Positions 23,538 through 32,439 of a stretch of DNA of 64,000 nt are shown piece after piece. The stretch is from Rhodospirillales bacterium. GTDB taxonomy: Bacteria > Pseudomonadota > Alphaproteobacteria > Rhodospirillales > Casp-alpha2. A model generated the notes under the pieces. It was not told where the DNA came from. It searched no databases and saw nothing but the letters and a program-made list of their open reading frames with translations. The stretch covers positions 1-64,000 of the forward strand of contig JAJFII010000047.1 of assembly GCA_021775095.1 (NCBI GenBank), read 5' to 3'. A program made the translations under genes and the position numbers. Position 1 is the first letter of the stretch; each line of letters opens with the position of its first letter.

Positions 23538-24500
23538 ATGCCCAAACCAAAAATATTACTGACCCGCCATTACCCCGAAGCGGTTATTGAACGGGCCCAT
23601 CGGGACTATGACATGGTCCTGCCGGATAGGGACGTGTCAGCCAATGGCGATGATTTGATCGCCCAGTTGCAGGGGGTGGACGGGGCGCTCATATGTGCAT
23701 CCAACAAGTTCTCCGCCGATATTATTGCCAAACTTCCCGAGCAATTGAAAATCATCGCCAGTTTTTCCGTGGGTTATGAACATGTGGATATTGACGCCGC
23801 CAATTCAAAAGGTCTGATTGTCACCAATTCACCGGACGTTTTAAACGACGCGACGGCGGATACGGCGTTGCTGCTGTTGCTGGCCGCGTCGCGGCGGGCC
23901 CGCGAAGCTTCAGAGATGGTCATTCAAGGGCAATGGCATGGCTGGAGCCCGACCAAATTATTGGGTGTTCAGCCGACCGGCAAACGCCTCGGCATTATTG
24001 GTATGGGCCGAATTGGCCGGGCGATGGCGGATCGTTGTCGGGCCCTGGGTATGAAAATCCATTATCACAACCGCAGCCGGCTGAGCGCCGATCTGGAAGG
24101 CGACGCGACCTACCATGCAACCAGCGACGCGTTGTTTAAAGTCGCCGACTTCCTATCCATACATTGTGAAATGACGCCGCAAACGACGAAACTGGTGAAC
24201 GCCAGGACGATTGCTCTGATGCCCCCGTCACCGGTGATCGTCAACACCGCACGCGGCGGTATTGTCGACGACACGGCGTTGATCGCGGCCTTAAAATCGG
24301 GCCGGGTCGTGGCCGCCGGGCTCGATGTGTTTGACGGCGAACCCAATCTCAACCCGGAATATTTGACCCTGCCTACGGCGTTTTTATTGCCGCATATTGG
24401 CTCAGCCACCGTCGATACCCGTAACGCCATGGGATTTCGCGCCCTCGATAACCTGGACGCCTATTTTGCCGGGGAACAACCGGGCGACCGACTGGGATAA
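23538..24500 (+). CDS. D-isomer 2-hydroxyacid dehydrogenase (glyoxylate/hydroxypyruvate/2-ketogluconate reductase type)
   Basis: This 320-aa NAD(P)-dependent dehydrogenase has the family Rossmann motif GIIGMGRIGRAMA and the catalytic triad: Arg in NTARGGIVDD, Glu in DVFDGEPNL, and His in LLPHIGSAT. The N-terminal SVGYEHVDIDAANSKGL is the usual substrate-loop region. After the Rossmann motif, HYHNRSRL suggests a basic residue for NADPH. The gene follows the SDR by 11 bp. The start is the ATG at 23538, with AAAGGA 10 bp upstream. It would reduce a 2-keto acid such as glyoxylate, hydroxypyruvate or 2-ketogluconate. Confidence 0.9.
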   Translation: MPKPKILLTRHYPEAVIERAHRDYDMVLPDRDVSANGDDLIAQLQGVDGALICASNKFSADIIAKLPEQLKIIASFSVGYEHVDIDAANSKGLIVTNSPDVLNDATADTALLLLLAASRRAREASEMVIQGQWHGWSPTKLLGVQPTGKRLGIIGMGRIGRAMADRCRALGMKIHYHNRSRLSADLEGDATYHATSDALFKVADFLSIHCEMTPQTTKLVNARTIALMPPSPVIVNTARGGIVDDTALIAALKSGRVVAAGLDVFDGEPNLNPEYLTLPTAFLLPHIGSATVDTRNAMGFRALDNLDAYFAGEQPGDRLG

Positions 24501-24631
24501 AGAAAGATACCAAAAACCAACCTGTTTTAGATGACGCGGACTGCCTTTTAACAAACCCGTAAAAGCCATATGGGTACCGTCATGACCCTGATCGGAGGCT
24601 AAGTAAATTTTCAGTAGGAGCTAATAATCCC

Positions 24632-24723
24632 ATGCAATCGCCTGCGACAATTTGCCTTTTGGTGCCCGACTATGATCCGGCCATCGCCTTCTATAGGGGG
24701 ATTCTGGGTTTCCATTTGATCAT
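24632..24723 (+). pseudogene. Glyoxalase/VOC-family gene, 5' fragment cut by an IS110 remnant
   Basis: A good Shine-Dalgarno (TAGGAG) precedes the ATG at 24632. The first 30 codons (ATICLLVPDYDPAIAFYRGI, LGFHLI) match the N-terminal beta-alpha unit of VOC/glyoxalase I-like proteins. From about 24722 the frame enters sequence that, on the opposite strand, encodes an IS110-type transposase start. The remaining codons to 24898 are therefore foreign and the gene is dead. Confidence 0.7.
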
Positions 24724-24834
24724 CGCCGCAAAACCACGACAATCATTTGTAAATTGCCGACCAGCTCCATCGGGAAGCCGATGCACATCAAGATGGTCTT
24801 TAGAAATATCCACTCCGATTGTATACTGTGTCAT
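24715..24834 (-). mobile_element. IS110-family transposase, N-terminal fragment
   Basis: Minus-strand translation from the ATG at 24834 gives MTQYTIGVDISKDHLDVHRL, then PDGAGRQFTNDCRGFAAM. This is the canonical N-terminus of IS110-family DEDD transposases, with the first catalytic Asp in GVDISK. After about 38-41 codons it ends at the junction with the glyoxalase fragment, so only the start of the transposase remains. No downstream part is in the window. The remnant suggests insertion followed by a large deletion. Confidence 0.8.
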
Positions 24835-24839
24835 CTTTT

Positions 24840-25166
24840 TTCATGTCCTATGCTTGTCATACGGGCCAAATGCCCGTGTATCCGTTCAGGCCTCATGAAA
24901 AGACGCGGGTGATCACACTCTAACACGGTCCCATATCCGCAAGGATATCGACCAAGCCCGTCCCGATCCTTCCCCCACCACTGCCAGGAATAGCTGCTCC
25001 TTGCAGAGGTTTATCTTCGCAGAAAAACCACAATAATCATAAGACAAGCGCGTCTTCCCTAATTGGAACCACTGAGTCAGCGCGTCCAGCCCACCGAACC
25101 GCGTCAGGCGCCGTTTGGTAACAAATGGGATCTGATCGAGCGTAAACCCTAGGTTTTGCCAGGCGA
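24840..25166. other. Degenerate region next to the IS110 fragment
   Basis: I find no supported gene. A minus-strand frame without a recognisable start stays open for more than 80 codons across about 24915-25170 (including LTQWFQLGKTRLSYDYCGFS), but I cannot match it to a family. It may be part of the IS110 element, or a remnant of whatever was deleted with it. Confidence 0.35.
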
Positions 25167-25856
25167 CTAAAACGTCTCCACCGACGGTCGTAATTCGATT
25201 TCCCAGGTCCAGGCGCTGGGATTTTGCCGGGTCACATGGAAATAGGTTTCAGCAATATCGTCAGGATTGAGGGACGTTTTCGGGTCATTATAGGGGGCAC
25301 CGCGCTGTTCATTTAAAATGGTGCCATCAATGACAAAGTGGGCCACATGGATGTTTTGTGGGGCCAGTTCCCGGGCCAGACTTTGGCACAGGCCGCGCAG
25401 GGCAAACTTGCCCATGGCAAAGGGTGCGGAGCGCGGGTATCCCTTTATGCCGGCCGACGCGCCGGTGAACAACAGGGTCCCGGAGCCGGCCTTTACCATT
25501 CGTTTTGCGGCTTGCTGGGCCGCCAGAAAAGCCCCGTAGGCAGTGACCATGAGGGCATTTTTGGTGGCTGCGGCGTCGACCTCGGTTATCGCCCCTCGGG
25601 CCCGGGCACTGGGGTTATAAACAACCACATCCGGGCTTCCCAGGTCGCGATCAAAGGCGTCGAACAGGGCCGCCACCTGGTGCGGTTCCGTGGCATCGCA
25701 GGCATAGGCGGTGGCATTGATTTCCTGGGCCAGATCGGAAATTTTGTCCGGCGTGCGGGCGGCCAGTCCAACCCGTGCCCCGGCCTTGGCAAACCGCCGG
25801 GCAACAGCGGCGCTTAATCCATGCCCGGCACCAATGATTAATACGTTTTCACCCAT
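25167..25856 (-). CDS. SDR-family oxidoreductase with Tyr-to-Phe at the usual active site
   Basis: This 229-aa Rossmann protein has the motif VLIIGAGHGLSAAVARRF and the active-site Ser in LFTGASAGIKGY. The expected Y-x-x-x-K appears as SAPFAMGKFALRG, with Phe in place of the catalytic Tyr. The NNAG motif is changed to VVYNPSARA. These changes recur in a subgroup of SDR-like proteins and may mean altered or lost dehydrogenase activity. The start is the ATG at 25856, with GGAAGGG upstream. A longer frame to 25943 would run into the leader. The gene lies downstream of the Bax-inhibitor-1 gene, with a strong terminator between them, so it has its own promoter. Confidence 0.85.
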   Translation of the reverse strand: MGENVLIIGAGHGLSAAVARRFAKAGARVGLAARTPDKISDLAQEINATAYACDATEPHQVAALFDAFDRDLGSPDVVVYNPSARARGAITEVDAAATKNALMVTAYGAFLAAQQAAKRMVKAGSGTLLFTGASAGIKGYPRSAPFAMGKFALRGLCQSLARELAPQNIHVAHFVIDGTILNEQRGAPYNDPKTSLNPDDIAETYFHVTRQNPSAWTWEIELRPSVETF

Positions 25857-25953
25857 ATTTGATTCCCTTCCTGACTCGTGATTTGGGTATAAACCGGGCC
25901 CACAGGGCTGATGATTAGGGGGCAAGCCTAGATTCAAAACCAACGATAACCAA

Positions 25954-25990
25954 TAAAAAAGCCGTCCCGGAGACCCGGGACGGCTTTTTG
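25954..25990 (-). terminator. Strong intrinsic terminator after the Bax-inhibitor-1 gene
   Basis: A perfect 10-bp stem, GCCGTCCCGG (25961-25970) with CCGGGACGGC (25975-25984), has a 4-nt loop. It is flanked by six A on the left and five T on the right, so it can work on both strands. On the minus strand it lies just after the stop of the gene at 26010-26735. Confidence 0.92.
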
Positions 25991-26009
25991 TTTGATCGGC
26001 GCAGCGCGT

Positions 26010-26735
26010 TTATTCGCGGTTGCCAAACAGATGCAGCAGCATCAGGAACATGTTCAAGAAGTCCAGATAAAGGCGCAACGCGCCCATGATGGCCTTCTTT
26101 TCGTGGGTTTCGGAATGATCGCCTTCCTGGTAGATCGCTTTGATGGCTTGCGTGTCGTAAGCGGTCAAACCGGCGAATACCAATACACCGACCACGGAAA
26201 TGACAAACATCAGGGCGGAACTGGCCAGGAAGATATTTACAACGCTGGCAATAATGATCCCGATAAGCCCCATAACCAGGAACGATTTCATGCCGGAAAG
26301 ATCACGCTTGGTTGTATATCCATAAAGGCTCAGGCCGGCAAAGGCCGCCGACGTAATAAAGAATACCCGGGTGATGCTGGCACCGGTGTAGATCAGGAAA
26401 ATATAACTGATCGACAAACCCACCAAGGCCGAATAAACCCAGAAGACGGTTTGTGCGGTTTGCGCTTTCATCTTGTTAATGCGCGCACTCAGGAAAAACA
26501 CCAGGCCCAGCGGTGCCAACATAACTACCCACTGCAAGGGCGTGCCATAAATGGCGGCCATCAACGATTGAGAGGTCGAGGCCGCATAGGCGACAGCGCC
26601 GGTCAATCCGAGCGCGATGCACATGTAGTTGTAAACCTTGAGCATATAACTGCGCAGGCCTTCGTCTATCTGCGCCGCCGACGCTTGGGCGCCTGACATT
26701 TGAGCCGTGCGCAAAGTGAAACGATCATCAGCCAT
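26010..26735 (-). CDS. Bax inhibitor-1 / YccA family membrane protein
   Basis: This 241-aa inner-membrane protein has seven or so hydrophobic helices after a 28-residue N-terminal tail (ending IDEGLRSYMLKVYNYM). Family segments include YMCIALGLTGAVAYAAS, VMLAPLGLVFFLSARIN, YSALVGLSISYIFLIYTGAS, and the C-terminal LTAYDTQAIKAIY containing the conserved Asp of the BI-1 pH sensor. The protein ends LRLYLDFLNMFLMLLHLFGN. Members modulate membrane proteostasis (FtsH in E. coli) or calcium leak. GGAGTTTCC lies just upstream of the start. The gene is monocistronic, bounded by the terminator downstream. Confidence 0.93.
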   Translation of the reverse strand: MADDRFTLRTAQMSGAQASAAQIDEGLRSYMLKVYNYMCIALGLTGAVAYAASTSQSLMAAIYGTPLQWVVMLAPLGLVFFLSARINKMKAQTAQTVFWVYSALVGLSISYIFLIYTGASITRVFFITSAAFAGLSLYGYTTKRDLSGMKSFLVMGLIGIIIASVVNIFLASSALMFVISVVGVLVFAGLTAYDTQAIKAIYQEGDHSETHEKKAIMGALRLYLDFLNMFLMLLHLFGNRE

Positions 26736-26865
26736 TGGAAACTCCTTTTAATAGCGTGAACAGGACAGCCCTACTCTTGGGCTAAATATGGCATGAAACG
26801 CAACGAATTCAAGGACAACCGGCTTAATACCCGGCAAAAATCACAAAATCGCCATAATTGCGAAA

Positions 26866-29397
26866 TCAGTCATTTCTCAAATGTGGGCTGGCTTTCTGGC
26901 CAAGCGCCCGCCAGGTGCCAAGCAAACCAATGGATGTGGTCATTATGATGCACAAAACAACGGTCGTAAGGACAATCTCGGGGATAAAAATCCATTCAGC
27001 ACGCATTAAATAGGTAATCACTGCCCAGGCCGTCAGGGTGCCGATGACCGCAGCAACAAACCCCGTCAACAAACCGAGAACTCCGTACTCCAGCAGGTAA
27101 ATATACAGGACCCGTCGGGCACCTGCGCCCAATACCTTAAAAACCACAGCTTCGTAAACCCGTCGGCGATGTTCAGAGGCCATGATGCCGGCCAATACAA
27201 TCAGGCCGGCAACCAGAGTCAACGCCGCTGTGCCTTTTACCGCCGCGCCAATGCCAGCGAGAATTGTTGCCGCCGCCTGCAGGGCGTCGCGTACCCGAAT
27301 GGCTGAAATATTGGAAAATTGATCGGTCGCCGCCCGTTCCACCGCATCCTCAACCTCTGCCGTCGCTTCGATGGCTGCAATATGGCTGTGCGGTGCCCCT
27401 TCCAGGGTGCCGGGCGCAAACACGATGGCAAAGTCGAACTTCAGACTGCGCCAGTCGATTTCCCGCAGGCTGGCGATTTTAGCGGTGATTTCCCGGCCCA
27501 ATACATTCAGGGTCAGACTGTCGTTGATCCCGACCCGGAACCCCCGCGCCAATCCCGCATCGAGAGAAATCAACGGCGGGCCGGCATAGTCGGCGGCCCA
27601 CCATTTTCCCTGTGACACCGTCGATGCGATGTCTTCTTCATGTGCCGCATAGGTAAGGGCCCGGTCGCCGCGGATCGCCCATTGACTTTCGTTCGCAACG
27701 TATGCGTCTTCGACCGCCGTGCCATTTATTTTTACGATGCGCCCGCGCAGGCTTGGCACCCGCTTGTAAGCGCCGGTACCGGGGATCTCGGTCACCGCCT
27801 TGTCGAAGGCGCTGACCTGATTGGGTTGAATATCAAGAAAGAAAAAGGCCGGTGCCCGCTCGGGAAGCCGTTCGGAAATCTGCCGGCTTAAATTGCCTTC
27901 GATCAAACCGATGGCAACCAGGACCGTCAGGCCAAGACCCAGGGAGACAACGATATGGGGGGTTGCGGCGCCGGGCCGATATAAATTGGTTTGCACCAAC
28001 CGCCACAGGGCACCGACATCCGGCTTCCAGGTGCGCGCGACGCGCATGACCAGATAAGCACCGAGACGCAACAAAATCAGGGTTAACAAAGATCCGGCAA
28101 TGAACCAGATGGCAAAGAACCGATCCGACGATGTCAGCAAGGTGCAAAGCGCCAGCAACCCGGCGCCCACAACCATCGCCACAATATAGGCCAGCCGCGG
28201 CCTTTGCCCGGTGCTATCGAGATTAAACCGAAACAGGTGTGCAGCACTTACATCGCGGGCCCGGCCCAGGGGCCACAGGGCAAAGGTCACCGTCGCCAAA
28301 AACCCGAACAGGGCGGCGATCACCGTCGGCGCAAAATAAACCCCGGTTTCGGCGCGCACCGGTAACCGGTCGCCGATCAGCGCCAACAATCCAACGGGGG
28401 CGGCGGTGCCGATCAGCAAACCACTGACGATACCGACAGAACCAATGACCAGAATCTGCATCATGTAGATGCTGAAGACCAGACGGCCCGGCGCTCCCAG
28501 GCATTTAAAGGTGGCAATGGTTTCGGTTTTGGTATCCAGATAACTGCGTACCGCACCGGTTATCCCGAGCCCGCCCACCAGCAGGACAGTCAGGCCGGTA
28601 AAGGACAAAAACAAGGTCATCCGCTCAAGAAACCGTTTGATGCCGGGTGCAGCTTCTTCCGGTGTTCGAACGCGCCAACCGGCCTGGGGAAAGGATTCCT
28701 GCAGGGCCTGTTGCCAGGCTTGCGAATTTGTTGCCGGCGGCAGGGTTAATTTATAATGGTAGCGCAGTTGACTGCCGGGCTGGACCAGCCCCGACAGGTT
28801 CAGGGCCTGCAGGGAAATCATCAGGCGCGGGCCCAAACTGAAGACACTGGCAACCCGGTCCGGTTCGGTTTTTATCAGACGGCGGATCTGCAGGGTAATA
28901 GCGCCGAGTTTGATGCGGTCTCCCAATTTAAGTTCGAGCCGGGTCAATAAATTGGGGTCGACGGCCGTTCCCCAGGCTCCGTCGGCCAATCCATAGGGGG
29001 CTACCGGTTCCATTGCCGGCTGGGTTTCCAGGGACCCGACCAGCGGATAGGCGGTATCGACAGCCTTCAGTTCGACCATGGCTCGGCGCTCGCGGGTTGT
29101 CGCCGGACGGACCATGGCGCGCAGGGTAATGGTCGCCGAAAGGGTTTGCGAACGGGCCCGCAGATAGGCCAGTTGTTCGGGTGAGGCCGACCGATGAAGC
29201 AGCCGGATATCGATATCACCGCCCAACAGCTTTTTACCGTCCGAGCGCAGGCCACCGAGCACCGATTCGCTTAAATTACCAACCGCAGTTATCGCCGCAA
29301 CACCCAGTATCAGGCAGGCCAACAGGATGCGAAACCGCCCGAAACCGCCGCGTAGTTCACGTCGGGCCAGGCGCCAGCTTAGGGTCAATTCAGACAT
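26866..29397 (-). CDS. ABC transporter permease, FtsX/MacB-like (YbbP type)
   Basis: This 843-aa membrane protein has the YbbP/LolE-like layout with a duplicated FtsX core. An N-terminal helix after RRELRGGFGRFRILLACLIL is followed by a periplasmic domain. Three helices come at about 265-380 (LSFTGLTVLLVGGLGITGAV, then VIGSVGIVSGLLIGTAA), then central helices at about 405-455, a second periplasmic domain, and a C-terminal three-helix group (ALTLVAGLIVLAGIMASEHRR, LLEYGVLGLLTGFVAAVIGT). It probably forms a transporter or mechanotransmission complex with the ATPase encoded next. The group sits beside tesA, as in Escherichia coli, suggesting a role in lipid or envelope handling. Confidence 0.9.
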   Translation of the reverse strand: MSELTLSWRLARRELRGGFGRFRILLACLILGVAAITAVGNLSESVLGGLRSDGKKLLGGDIDIRLLHRSASPEQLAYLRARSQTLSATITLRAMVRPATTRERRAMVELKAVDTAYPLVGSLETQPAMEPVAPYGLADGAWGTAVDPNLLTRLELKLGDRIKLGAITLQIRRLIKTEPDRVASVFSLGPRLMISLQALNLSGLVQPGSQLRYHYKLTLPPATNSQAWQQALQESFPQAGWRVRTPEEAAPGIKRFLERMTLFLSFTGLTVLLVGGLGITGAVRSYLDTKTETIATFKCLGAPGRLVFSIYMMQILVIGSVGIVSGLLIGTAAPVGLLALIGDRLPVRAETGVYFAPTVIAALFGFLATVTFALWPLGRARDVSAAHLFRFNLDSTGQRPRLAYIVAMVVGAGLLALCTLLTSSDRFFAIWFIAGSLLTLILLRLGAYLVMRVARTWKPDVGALWRLVQTNLYRPGAATPHIVVSLGLGLTVLVAIGLIEGNLSRQISERLPERAPAFFFLDIQPNQVSAFDKAVTEIPGTGAYKRVPSLRGRIVKINGTAVEDAYVANESQWAIRGDRALTYAAHEEDIASTVSQGKWWAADYAGPPLISLDAGLARGFRVGINDSLTLNVLGREITAKIASLREIDWRSLKFDFAIVFAPGTLEGAPHSHIAAIEATAEVEDAVERAATDQFSNISAIRVRDALQAAATILAGIGAAVKGTAALTLVAGLIVLAGIMASEHRRRVYEAVVFKVLGAGARRVLYIYLLEYGVLGLLTGFVAAVIGTLTAWAVITYLMRAEWIFIPEIVLTTVVLCIIMTTSIGLLGTWRALGQKASPHLRND

Positions 29398-29447
29398 CTA
29401 TGGTATCCATCGGTCTATTACCCTTTGGCCTGAGCCCTATTGATTTG

Positions 29448-30164
29448 TTAACCATTTGATAGGGGAACGGTGGTGCCAACCACCTGCCCATCGGCCAGTT
29501 GAATCAGCCGCGCGCACTTGTTGGCCAGTTCCGGTGCATGGGTCACCAAAATCAGTGTGGTGCCATAGCGGTTTTGCAGATCAAACAACATTTGCATCAC
29601 CTGTTCGCCGGTTCCCTGGTCGAGGCTGCCCGTCGGCTCATCCGCCAGCAGCAGGTCGGGCTCTGTCACAAAGGCCCGGGCGAGGGCGACACGTTGCTGT
29701 TCACCGCCCGATAATTGACCGGGATAATGCTGGATGCGATGGCCCAAACCGACCGCTTGCAATTCGGTTTTTGCCCGTTCGAAGGCACCGCTGCGTCCGG
29801 CAAATTCGAGCGGCAGAGCGACGTTTTCCAGGGCAGTCATGGATGGCACCAGATGGAAATTCTGAAAGACAATACCAATGTGGTCCCGGCGGAAGGCCGC
29901 CAAACCATCCTCATCGAGGCCGTTAAAGGTTGTGCCGCAGGACTGGACCGAACCCGACGTGGTGTTTTCCAGGCCGGCTGCAATCATTAATAAGGAGGTT
30001 TTTCCGGATCCCGATGGCCCGACGACGCCGACGGTTTCGCCGCGCCCGATTTCCAGGTTTATGCCCTTCAGGATGTGGACCGGGCCGGCGTCGCTGGACA
30101 GTTGTAAATGCACATCTTGCAGTTTTAGGGCAGGTTCTAAAGAATGGGGTATGACCATATTCAT
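29448..30164 (-). CDS. ABC transporter ATP-binding protein, YbbA/LolD-like
   Basis: This 238-aa ATPase carries Walker [18 protein letters not shown]-loop [18 protein letters not shown], signature [15 protein letters not shown] and Walker [14 protein letters not shown] with the switch His in LVTHAPELA. These are typical of LolD/MacB-type ATPases. The permease gene starts about 50 bp downstream. The start codon is uncertain: ATG at 30164 or ATG at 30158, both immediately against the start of the divergent tesA-like gene. A longer frame to 30248 lies within tesA and lacks similarity. Confidence 0.9.
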   Translation of the reverse strand: MNMVIPHSLEPALKLQDVHLQLSSDAGPVHILKGINLEIGRGETVGVVGPSGSGKTSLLMIAAGLENTTSGSVQSCGTTFNGLDEDGLAAFRRDHIGIVFQNFHLVPSMTALENVALPLEFAGRSGAFERAKTELQAVGLGHRIQHYPGQLSGGEQQRVALARAFVTEPDLLLADEPTGSLDQGTGEQVMQMLFDLQNRYGTTLILVTHAPELANKCARLIQLADGQVVGTTVPLSNG

Positions 30165-30855
30165 GAAAAAACAAATTCCAGGCCGAGGTTCGAAGGTTAG
30201 ACAAGACAATCTCTCATTGCGATATGGGGCGCGGTTGTGGCTTGTCAATACGGGGCTCGTTCTGGTTGGTTTGTTCTTGTCCTTTCAGGCTGTGGCGTCG
30301 GAGCCGTACAAAATTCTTATGCTGGGTGACAGCCTTACCGCAGGTTATGGTCTCGTCAAGGGCCAGTCGGTTCCGGCCCGCCTGGAACGGGCACTCAATA
30401 AGGACGGCCTTCAGGTAACCCTGATCAATGCCGGGGTCTCCGGCGACACCTCGGCCGGCGGCCTGGCCCGTCTGGCCTGGGCCATGGCGGACAATCCGGA
30501 TATGGTGATTATTGAATTGGGGGCCAATGACGGGTTGCGGGGCCTGGACCCAAAACAGACCCACGCCAACCTGGATTCGATCATCACCCAGGTGAAACGC
30601 ACACCGGCCCGGATTTTGTTGACGGGAATGAAAGCACCGCCAAATTTGGGGCCGGAATATGGGGCCGAATTTAACGGCCTATTCGAGGATTTGGCGAGCC
30701 GCCACAAGGTCGCCTTTTATCCATTTTTCCTCGACGGTGTCATTGCCGATCCGACTCTCAATCAAGCCGACGGTATCCATCCCAACCCAGACGGGGTTGC
30801 CGTGATCGTCGAAAAGATCATGCCCATGATCAAAAAAATAATTGCCGACCGGTAA
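30163..30855 (+). CDS. tesA: Arylesterase / thioesterase-lysophospholipase I, TesA-like (SGNH hydrolase)
   Basis: This periplasmic SGNH hydrolase has block I ILMLGDSLTAGYGL with the catalytic Ser, block II Gly in NAGVSGDTSAGG, block III ELGANDGLRG, and the Asp-His pair in ADGIHPNPDG. A signal peptide is visible (ARLWLVNTGLVLVGLFLSF, cleavage after VAS). The start is uncertain. ATG at 30163 gives 230 aa with a long basic leader and overlaps the divergent ATPase start. A TTG at 30217, giving LRYGARLWLV, would leave a normal intergenic space and a classic signal peptide. It hydrolyses acyl esters or thioesters. The tesA / ybbA-ybbP divergent pair is conserved in other proteobacteria. Confidence 0.9.
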   Translation: MKKQIPGRGSKVRQDNLSLRYGARLWLVNTGLVLVGLFLSFQAVASEPYKILMLGDSLTAGYGLVKGQSVPARLERALNKDGLQVTLINAGVSGDTSAGGLARLAWAMADNPDMVIIELGANDGLRGLDPKQTHANLDSIITQVKRTPARILLTGMKAPPNLGPEYGAEFNGLFEDLASRHKVAFYPFFLDGVIADPTLNQADGIHPNPDGVAVIVEKIMPMIKKIIADR

Positions 30856-31035
30856 ACCACATCACCCGAATTGGGACCCCGCGCGCTGGCCATAGGGCGG
30901 GCACATTGTCCGGGGCATGCCGCTTGTTGGTCATTCGGCGGGCCGGTAAACACAAAATTAGGGCAAGACGTTGGTTGAATAATTGGCTAGCATGGATCCT
31001 GCGGGGGCGGCAAAGACGGAGGATCAGTCAAACCA

Positions 31036-32193
31036 ATGGCCGGAATTTCAAATTGCACGACCGCCCTGTCACAAGCGCCGGACTGGGTTGAAGCGGCCAA
31101 GGACCTTGAAGCCCAACTTATACCCCTGGCACGGCTCAAACCCGGCCATAGCTGGCTGGCTTTTATTTATGCGACCGATGCCCTGGCCGATGATTTATCC
31201 AGCATCCTCACCTACCTGAAACAAAAAACCGCCATTGGCCATTGGGTTGGCAGCCTCGGCGCCGGCATCTGTTGTGGCCGGCACGAGGTATTTGGCCGGG
31301 CTGGTGTCACGGTGATGATTTGTCAACTGCCGGAAAAGGCATTTAACGTGCTGCCGACAATATCGGCCGGCGCTGATGAAATTCCCGCCGCAAAACGGCA
31401 ATGGGCGCGCGATACCATGCCGCCCTTTGGCATTGTCCACGGCGACCCGACCAACCGGCACATTGTCGCGCTAATCGAAGGGTTATCTATGGATATAGAA
31501 AACCTGGCGCTGCAGGTCCCGGGTTTCCTGGTGGGCGGGTTAACGGCCTCCCAGGGGGCGTTTTATCAGGTCGCTCAAGTGGTCACACAAGGCGGATTGT
31601 CCGGTGTTCTGTTGGCCCCGGATATTGAGGTTGCGACGAGTTTAAGTCAGGGTTGTTGCCCGGTCGGGCCCAGTCACCGCATCACCGAAGCCCAGGGCGG
31701 CGTGGTCATGGCCCTGGATAACCAACCGGCGCTGGAGGTGTTCAAACACGATATCGGCGAACTGCTGGCCCGTGACCTGAGCCGCGTCGACGGTTACATC
31801 CATGCCGCCCTGCCCGTCAGTGGTTCCGATATGGGCGATTATGTGGTTCGCAGCCTGTTGGGTGTCGATCCGGAACACAAATGGATTGCCATCGCCGGTG
31901 ACCCGAAGGTCGGCGAGCAGGTGATGTTCGTGCGGCGCGACCCCAAGGCCGCCGAAGAAGATCTGATGCGTATGGCGGCGCAATTAAAAAGACGGGTTAA
32001 CGGCAAACCGCAGGGCGGTCTTTATTTCTCCTGTGTCGGTCGTGGTCCCGGTCTGTTTGGTGCTGAAGGTGCTGAGATGGCGGTATTGGCGCGGACCCTG
32101 GGGGATTTTCCCCTGGTCGGGTTTTTTGGCAACGGCGAAGTTTCCAATAACCGGCTGTATGGGTATACGGGGGTGTTGTGTCTGTTTCTTTAG
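31036..32193 (+). CDS. FIST domain signal-sensing protein
   Basis: This 385-aa protein has the FIST N-terminal domain (LAFIYATDALADDLSSILTY, then TAIGHWVGSLGAGICC) and FIST_C region (GLSMDIENLALQVPGFLVGG, SQGCCPVGPSHRITEAQGG, NDRPALEVF-like DNQPALEVF, and a C-terminal FSCVGRGPGLFG, FPLVGFFGNGEV). FIST proteins are thought to bind small ligands such as amino acids and are often next to signalling enzymes. None is adjacent here: neighbours are a TesA-like esterase and an RNA cyclic phosphodiesterase. No signal peptide is visible, so it is cytoplasmic. The start ATG at 31036 fits the domain start. Confidence 0.87.
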   Translation: MAGISNCTTALSQAPDWVEAAKDLEAQLIPLARLKPGHSWLAFIYATDALADDLSSILTYLKQKTAIGHWVGSLGAGICCGRHEVFGRAGVTVMICQLPEKAFNVLPTISAGADEIPAAKRQWARDTMPPFGIVHGDPTNRHIVALIEGLSMDIENLALQVPGFLVGGLTASQGAFYQVAQVVTQGGLSGVLLAPDIEVATSLSQGCCPVGPSHRITEAQGGVVMALDNQPALEVFKHDIGELLARDLSRVDGYIHAALPVSGSDMGDYVVRSLLGVDPEHKWIAIAGDPKVGEQVMFVRRDPKAAEEDLMRMAAQLKRRVNGKPQGGLYFSCVGRGPGLFGAEGAEMAVLARTLGDFPLVGFFGNGEVSNNRLYGYTGVLCLFL

Positions 32194-32439
32194 CGACCGG
32201 GCGGTTATTCAAAACCAACAGATAACCATCGGAAAATCGGCTCAGGACCCATTAATTTCATCCATTCTGCGGAGGGGATTTATCTTATCGGTTAGGCGGA
32301 AAGACGCAGGAAACCCTTGCGCGAAATCGCTGTTCGATGGGATCAACGCCATCCCTGCGGACAATCCGAATCCAGCCCACCTAAACTAGGGGTTTGCGTA
32401 AATCCCGTTCGGAGGTAAGCTCAAACAGGGGAGTTGCTC

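Noticed and set aside
25992-26696. 234-codon plus-strand open frame
   Set aside because: Antisense to the Bax-inhibitor-1 gene, which has clear family motifs. The translation is a His/Gln/Lys-rich mirror.
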